64,000 nt of DNA, from NCBI RefSeq assembly GCF_002251855.1, contig NZ_NOXW01000018.1:150054-214053 (forward strand), read 5' to 3'. Source of the stretch: Rhodoferax sp. TH121. Its GTDB lineage: Bacteria; Pseudomonadota; Gammaproteobacteria; Burkholderiales; Burkholderiaceae_C. Below the pieces are notes generated by a model that worked only from the letters and a program-made list of their open reading frames with translations, had not been told where the DNA came from and did not search any database. How positions within the stretch are numbered: the first letter of the stretch is position 1; each line of letters starts with the position of its first letter. Positions 63,960 through 64,000 of this stretch are shown here, piece after piece. The position numbers and the translations under genes are program-made.

Positions 63960-64000
63960 ATGGGTAAGGAAAAATTCACACGTACCAAGCCGCACGTCAA
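63960..64000 (+). CDS. tuf: Elongation factor Tu, N-terminal end only
   Basis: Thirteen codons are present, reading M-G-K-E-K-F-T-R-T-K-P-H-V, the EF-Tu N-terminus. GGAG precedes the ATG. It is the fourth gene of the str operon; the rest lies right of the window. Confidence 0.9.
   Translation, partial: MGKEKFTRTKPHV

Noticed and set aside
61716..63995. 759-residue open frame opposite fusA
   Set aside because: It is a complete shadow of the conserved fusA gene; His/Leu-rich composition and no start signal.

Overview
This 64 kb window is one continuous, gene-dense, high-GC stretch of chromosome. No phage, insertion sequence, CRISPR array, tRNA or rRNA was found. Gene content and order (lplT-alr-radA, gatCAB divergent from mreBCD-mrdA, the str operon rpsL-rpsG-fusA-tuf, a GlcE/GlcF glycolate oxidase, a Bug-family binding protein) point to a betaproteobacterium of the Burkholderiales. 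Two short interspersed repeat families that I associate with Comamonadaceae genomes make a Rhodoferax-like member of that family most likely. This placement is inference; no marker was compared with a database.

Layout. 1-5.6 kb: end of the glycolate oxidase operon, then a FecR-domain protein facing an outer-membrane beta-barrel plus triheme lipoprotein pair, then a glutathione peroxidase. 5.7-14.8 kb: membrane diguanylate cyclase, lysophospholipid transporter, alanine racemase, a degenerate HD-GYP-like protein, a P-type cation ATPase, and radA, which has a LexA-type operator inside its promoter. 15.3-19.1 kb: a periplasmic electron-transfer cluster (SHP-type cytochrome, diheme cytochrome c, cytochrome b561) with its own two-component system. 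19.2-21.9 kb: ilvE, a small zinc protein and an LPS heptosyltransferase. 22.2-27.2 kb: a fructose-type ABC transporter locus (kinase, binding protein, permease, ATPase, ROK regulator). 27.2-33.7 kb: a second two-component system, an AmpG-like transporter, an M48 protease, exonuclease III, pyrE. 33.8-41.8 kb: gatCAB (minus) and the cell-shape operon mreBCD-mrdA (plus). 41.8-49.0 kb: a TauE/SafE permease, a GMC oxidoreductase, and an MCE lipid-transport operon with a STAS-fused permease and an auxiliary lipoprotein. 49.0-55.1 kb: assorted metabolic and membrane genes (MarC, amidohydrolase, SDR, MgtC, Bug protein, dienelactone hydrolase, CorA). 55.2-60.5 kb: hemB and hemJ flank a well-formed candidate small RNA gene, then VanZ, ferredoxin, hydrolase and D,D-carboxypeptidase genes. 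60.5-64 kb: the str operon, running off the right edge in tuf.

Most notable: (1) a candidate ~100-nt sRNA at 56310-56409 with a consensus-like promoter, a CCUCCC-bearing loop and a strong terminator; (2) a perfect CTGT-N8-ACAG LexA box filling the 17-bp promoter spacer of radA, in a geometry that predicts a leaderless mRNA; (3) nine copies of a ~55-bp repeat, several of which supply start codons, stop codons or in-frame coding sequence to genes; (4) the beta-barrel/triheme lipoprotein/FecR neighbourhood and the SHP-DHC-b561 electron-transfer cluster, neither of whose functions is settled by sequence.
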